A DNA stretch of 64,000 nt. Origin: Micromonospora arborensis. GTDB taxonomy: Bacteria; Actinomycetota; Actinomycetes; Mycobacteriales; Micromonosporaceae. The stretch lies in contig NZ_PYBV01000013.1 in the NCBI RefSeq assembly GCF_003205615.1, positions 90,384 through 154,383 on the forward strand, given 5' to 3'. This document shows positions 61,314-64,000 of the stretch, one piece after another. Position 1 is the first letter of the stretch; each line of letters begins with the position of its first letter. The notes under the pieces were generated by a model. The model was not told where the DNA came from. It saw only the letters and a list, made by a program, of their open reading frames with translations, and searched no databases. The position numbers and the translations under genes are program-made.

Positions 61314-62876
61314 ATGCAGAGCACGGCGGCGACGTTCGACGTCGCGATTCTCGGCAACGGTCTGGTCGGCTCGACCCTCGCGGCCGTGCTTGCCAGGCGC
61401 GGCGCCCGGGTGGCGCTGATCAGCGAGGACACCCACCCGCGCTACACCCCGGGCGAGATCGCCACCCCCTACACCGCCGCGCTGCTGCGGATGCTGGCCG
61501 AGCGCTACGACGTGCCCGAGCTCGCGGCGCTGGCCACCGCGAAGCGTGCGCGCACTGAGGTGTCCGCGCATCTCGGCACGGCCCAGGCCAGCAGTTTCGT
61601 CTACCACCGCGGCGGCGGGCCACGGGCACCACGGGAGGTGTTCCAACTGGCGCCGCCGCGCGTCCTGCCGGCACCACCGACGCTGTATCGGCAGGACACC
61701 GACGCGTACGTCTTCCACACCGCCTGCCGCTACGGCGCCACCTCCTACCAGCAGGCCAAGGTGGCCGAGGTGGTGACCGACGCGGACGGCGTCACGGTGG
61801 TGCGCGCCGACGGCCGGACCATCCGGGCCCGGTTCGTGGTGGACACCGGCGGCCGCGGCGCCCGCCTGATCGACCTGTTCCACACGCGGGAGCAGCCGAG
61901 CCGGCTGCGCCACCGGTCGGCCGGCATCGCCACCCACATGGTGCGGGTCGGCTCGCTCGATCTGGCGCCGCCGGACCGGCCGCCGGTCCCGTGGGGCGCC
62001 GGCCCGTTGCATCACGTGTTCCGCGGCGGCTACGTGTGGGTGGTGCCGTTCGGTCCGGGCCGCGACGGCACACCACTGGTGTGGAGTGTCGGCGCATCCC
62101 TGACCGGCGTCGAGGCCGTGGGCGAGCCGGCCGAGCTGTGGGCCGGGCTGCTGGACCGGTTCCCGGACATCCGCGCGCAGCTCGGCGCTGCCCGGTCGGT
62201 GCAGCCGTGGGCCACGTTCGAGTCGGCGCCGCTCGGCGACGGTTGCGCCGGCGACCGCTGGTGCGCGATCGGTGAGGCCGCGGGCTTCGTCGATCCGCTC
62301 ATGTCCCGGCCGCTGCTGCGCGGCCTGGAGGCGGTCGGTTTCCTGGGCGGGCGGCTGCTCGACGCGATCCGCACGGGCGACTTCGGCGCGCGCCGGTTCC
62401 AGTTCATGACCGAGTTCGCGCAGCGCGCGATGGATGCCGACGACCGCCTGGTGCACGCGTTCTTCGGCGCGTCGGTCGACTACGGGCTGTGGAGGGCCTT
62501 CCTCGCGGTGTGGGAACTAGGTTCCTTCTACGGTCGGCTCACGGTCGAGCACGCCGGGCGGGAGTTCGAACGGCTGGAGACGGCGAAGTATCTGGGCCTG
62601 CCGTTCCCCGGCCACGAGGGCTATCACGAACTGTTCGAGCGGGCCTGCGCCGACATCGACGACGTGACAGCCGGCCGGACCAGCGCGCAGGCGGCGGCCG
62701 GCCGGATCCACGCCGGCCTGCGGGCCACCGGCCTCGTGCCGCCCGGACTGCCGCTGGCGGACCCGTCGCTGCGCTTTCTGCACCCCGGCCCGGCCGATCT
62801 GGTGCGGCTGCTGCGGTGGGACGCGCCGGACGAGGTCCGCCCGCTGATCACGGCCATGCGAAGGAGCAGGAGATGA
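61314..62876 (+). CDS. Halogenase homologue lacking the catalytic lysine (PltD-like)
   Basis: 520 aa. The FAD loop GNGLVG (14-19) is kept. In the position of the catalytic Lys (GxK-x-x-x-x-F in PltM-type enzymes, K88 of the next gene) it has GTAQASSF with Ala90, and WxWxIP has become YVWVVP (240-245). It cannot be a normal halogenase. In pyoluteorin biosynthesis the halogenase-like PltD has lost function as a halogenase and is suspected in ring formation; this gene may be its counterpart, acting in aryl-ring cyclisation or oxidation. Its stop overlaps halogenase 3 by 4 bp (ATGA), and it shares the YRQDTDA-type and THM segments with that protein. Confidence 0.85.
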   Translation: MQSTAATFDVAILGNGLVGSTLAAVLARRGARVALISEDTHPRYTPGEIATPYTAALLRMLAERYDVPELAALATAKRARTEVSAHLGTAQASSFVYHRGGGPRAPREVFQLAPPRVLPAPPTLYRQDTDAYVFHTACRYGATSYQQAKVAEVVTDADGVTVVRADGRTIRARFVVDTGGRGARLIDLFHTREQPSRLRHRSAGIATHMVRVGSLDLAPPDRPPVPWGAGPLHHVFRGGYVWVVPFGPGRDGTPLVWSVGASLTGVEAVGEPAELWAGLLDRFPDIRAQLGAARSVQPWATFESAPLGDGCAGDRWCAIGEAAGFVDPLMSRPLLRGLEAVGFLGGRLLDAIRTGDFGARRFQFMTEFAQRAMDADDRLVHAFFGASVDYGLWRAFLAVWELGSFYGRLTVEHAGREFERLETAKYLGLPFPGHEGYHELFERACADIDDVTAGRTSAQAAAGRIHAGLRATGLVPPGLPLADPSLRFLHPGPADLVRLLRWDAPDEVRPLITAMRRSRR

Positions 62877-64000
62877 AGAAGTACGACCATGATGTGGTGA
62901 TCCTCGGCGCCGGTATCGCCGGTTCCATCCTCGGCGCGGTCCTGGCCCGCAACGGCGCGGACGTGCTGGTGATCGACGCGGGCTCGCACCCGAAGTTCGC
63001 GATCGGCGAGTCGATGATCCCGTACACGCTGCTGACGTTGCAGGCCATCGCCGACCGGTACGACGTGCCCGAGGTGAAGACGCTCAGTAACTTCAAGGCC
63101 TGCACCCGCGACATCAACCCGTCCTTCGGCTGGAAGAAGCACTTCGGCTTCCTGCACCACCGGCCCGGCGAGGAACCGGATCACTGGGAGGCCAACCAGT
63201 TCAACACCCCCGGTGTCCTGCACACCTCCAGCCATCTGTTCCGGCAGGACACCGACGCGCACATGTTCCACGTGGCGGTGAGGTACGGCTGCCAGGCCAA
63301 GCTCGGCTACCGGGTCGAGGACGTGGAACTCGATGAGGACGTCGTGGTGGTGCGCGGTGCCGACGGCGCCGAGATCCGGGCCCGCTACCTGGTCGACGCC
63401 AGCGGCTTCCGCTCCCCGCTGGCCGACAAACTGGATCTGCGGGACCAGCCCTGCCGATTCAAGCATCACTCCCGGTCGATTTTCACCCACATGATCGGGG
63501 TCAAGCACACCGACGAGGTGCTGCGGCACAGCGCCGACCAGCGGCCGCCGGTGCCCTGGCACCACGGCACGATGCACCACCTGTTCGAGCGCGGCTGGTT
63601 CTGGGTCATCCCGTTCAACAACAACCCGTACTCGCGCAACCCGCTGTGCAGTGTCGGCCTCACCATGGACAACCGGCTCTACCCGAAGCCCGACGGGGTA
63701 TCGCCCGGCGAGGAGTTCTACCAGTTCGCCGCCCGGTTCCCCGCGGTGGCGCGGCAGTTCGCGGACGCGCGACCGGTGCGCGAGTGGGTCGGCACCGGTC
63801 GGCTGCAGTACTCGTCGCGCAACTCGATCGGGCACCGTTGGTGCCTGATGTCGCATGCCGCGGGCTTCCTCGACCCGCTGTTCTCCCGGGGCCTGTCCAA
63901 CACCGCCGAGGTCATCAACGCGCTGGCCTGGCGGCTGCTGGCGGCGCTGGAGGACGACGACTTCTCGGTGCAGCGGTTCGCCTACGTGGAGAAGCTCGAA
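62873..64000 (+). CDS. Flavin-dependent halogenase 3 (PltM-like), truncated by window
   Basis: At least 376 aa; the C-terminus lies beyond 64,000. FAD loop GAGIAG (12-17), Lys88 in SFGWKKHFGF aligning with the catalytic Lys of PltM, WFWVIP at 242-247, and SHAAGFLDPLFSRGLSNTAE. It has the PltM-type THMIGVKH and MHHLFERGW segments. PltM chlorinates free phenols such as phloroglucinol, so the likely substrate is the phenolic ring of the product or a free aromatic, not the carrier-bound pyrrole. It is the third gene of the plus-strand operon. Confidence 0.9.
   Translation, partial: MKKYDHDVVILGAGIAGSILGAVLARNGADVLVIDAGSHPKFAIGESMIPYTLLTLQAIADRYDVPEVKTLSNFKACTRDINPSFGWKKHFGFLHHRPGEEPDHWEANQFNTPGVLHTSSHLFRQDTDAHMFHVAVRYGCQAKLGYRVEDVELDEDVVVVRGADGAEIRARYLVDASGFRSPLADKLDLRDQPCRFKHHSRSIFTHMIGVKHTDEVLRHSADQRPPVPWHHGTMHHLFERGWFWVIPFNNNPYSRNPLCSVGLTMDNRLYPKPDGVSPGEEFYQFAARFPAVARQFADARPVREWVGTGRLQYSSRNSIGHRWCLMSHAAGFLDPLFSRGLSNTAEVINALAWRLLAALEDDDFSVQRFAYVEKLE

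Noticed and set aside
61314..62876. Counting this gene as a third working halogenase
   Set aside because: The catalytic lysine and the first Trp of WxWxIP are missing although FAD binding is kept.

Overview
The window is GC-rich actinobacterial DNA. Mycothiol biosynthesis (MshB), a large membrane-anchored succinate dehydrogenase, TldD/TldE, many GTGA/ATGA-coupled genes and frequent GTG starts all point to a member of Micromonosporaceae (Micromonospora-like). No rRNA, tRNA or CRISPR was recognised.

Left part (about 1-33 kb) is ordinary chromosome with some accessory pieces. It holds a GNAT fragment, mshB with two small membrane proteins, a DPP-IV-like peptidase, an HxlR/oxidoreductase pair, a LysR/cysteine-dioxygenase/flavin-protein group and a nucleotidyltransferase. 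These are followed by a VapBC-type toxin-antitoxin pair with a palindromic operator, a complete peptide/nickel-type ABC importer (SBP, two permeases, two ATPases), Uma2, tldD/tldE, sdhCAB, Nudix, VOC, PCD-like, LysR and methyltransferase genes, an MFS exporter, and an ArsR operon flanked by two SRPBCC genes. Several loci are broken: a truncated methyltransferase, a DUF1801-like remnant and a duplicated peptidase 3' end. From 33.3 to 37.7 kb lie two XRE/TPR regulators, a nucleotidyltransferase and an IS110-family transposase remnant, which looks like an accessory boundary.

Right part (37.7 kb to the window end) is a biosynthetic gene cluster cut by the right edge. The minus-strand block, in transcription order, is: cation/proton antiporter, prolyl-carrier dehydrogenase (PltE-like), L-proline adenylating enzyme (PltF-like), type I PKS with modules 1 and 2, PKS module 3, fatty acyl-AMP ligase, KAS III, acyl-CoA carboxylase beta, a 57-aa epsilon subunit, and the biotin-carrying alpha subunit. 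Divergent on the plus strand are a PltL-like carrier protein and three flavin-halogenase homologues. The first is PltA-like, the second has lost the catalytic lysine (PltD-like), and the third is PltM-like and truncated by the window.

The working model is as follows. L-proline is activated, loaded on the carrier, oxidised to pyrrolyl-S-carrier, chlorinated, and extended by three PKS modules whose only reductive region (in module 2) looks catalytically dead. The chain is then cyclised to a polyhydroxybenzene that may be chlorinated again. Three features distinguish the cluster from the pyoluteorin paradigm. It has a dedicated alpha/beta/epsilon acyl-CoA carboxylase with glycine at the known acyl-specificity position. 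It has a FAAL and a KAS III. AT2 carries a non-canonical GASH motif. Together they suggest that an alkylmalonyl-type extender adds a side chain, giving an alkylated halogenated acylpyrrole-phenol. That product class is an inference, not something the sequence proves.
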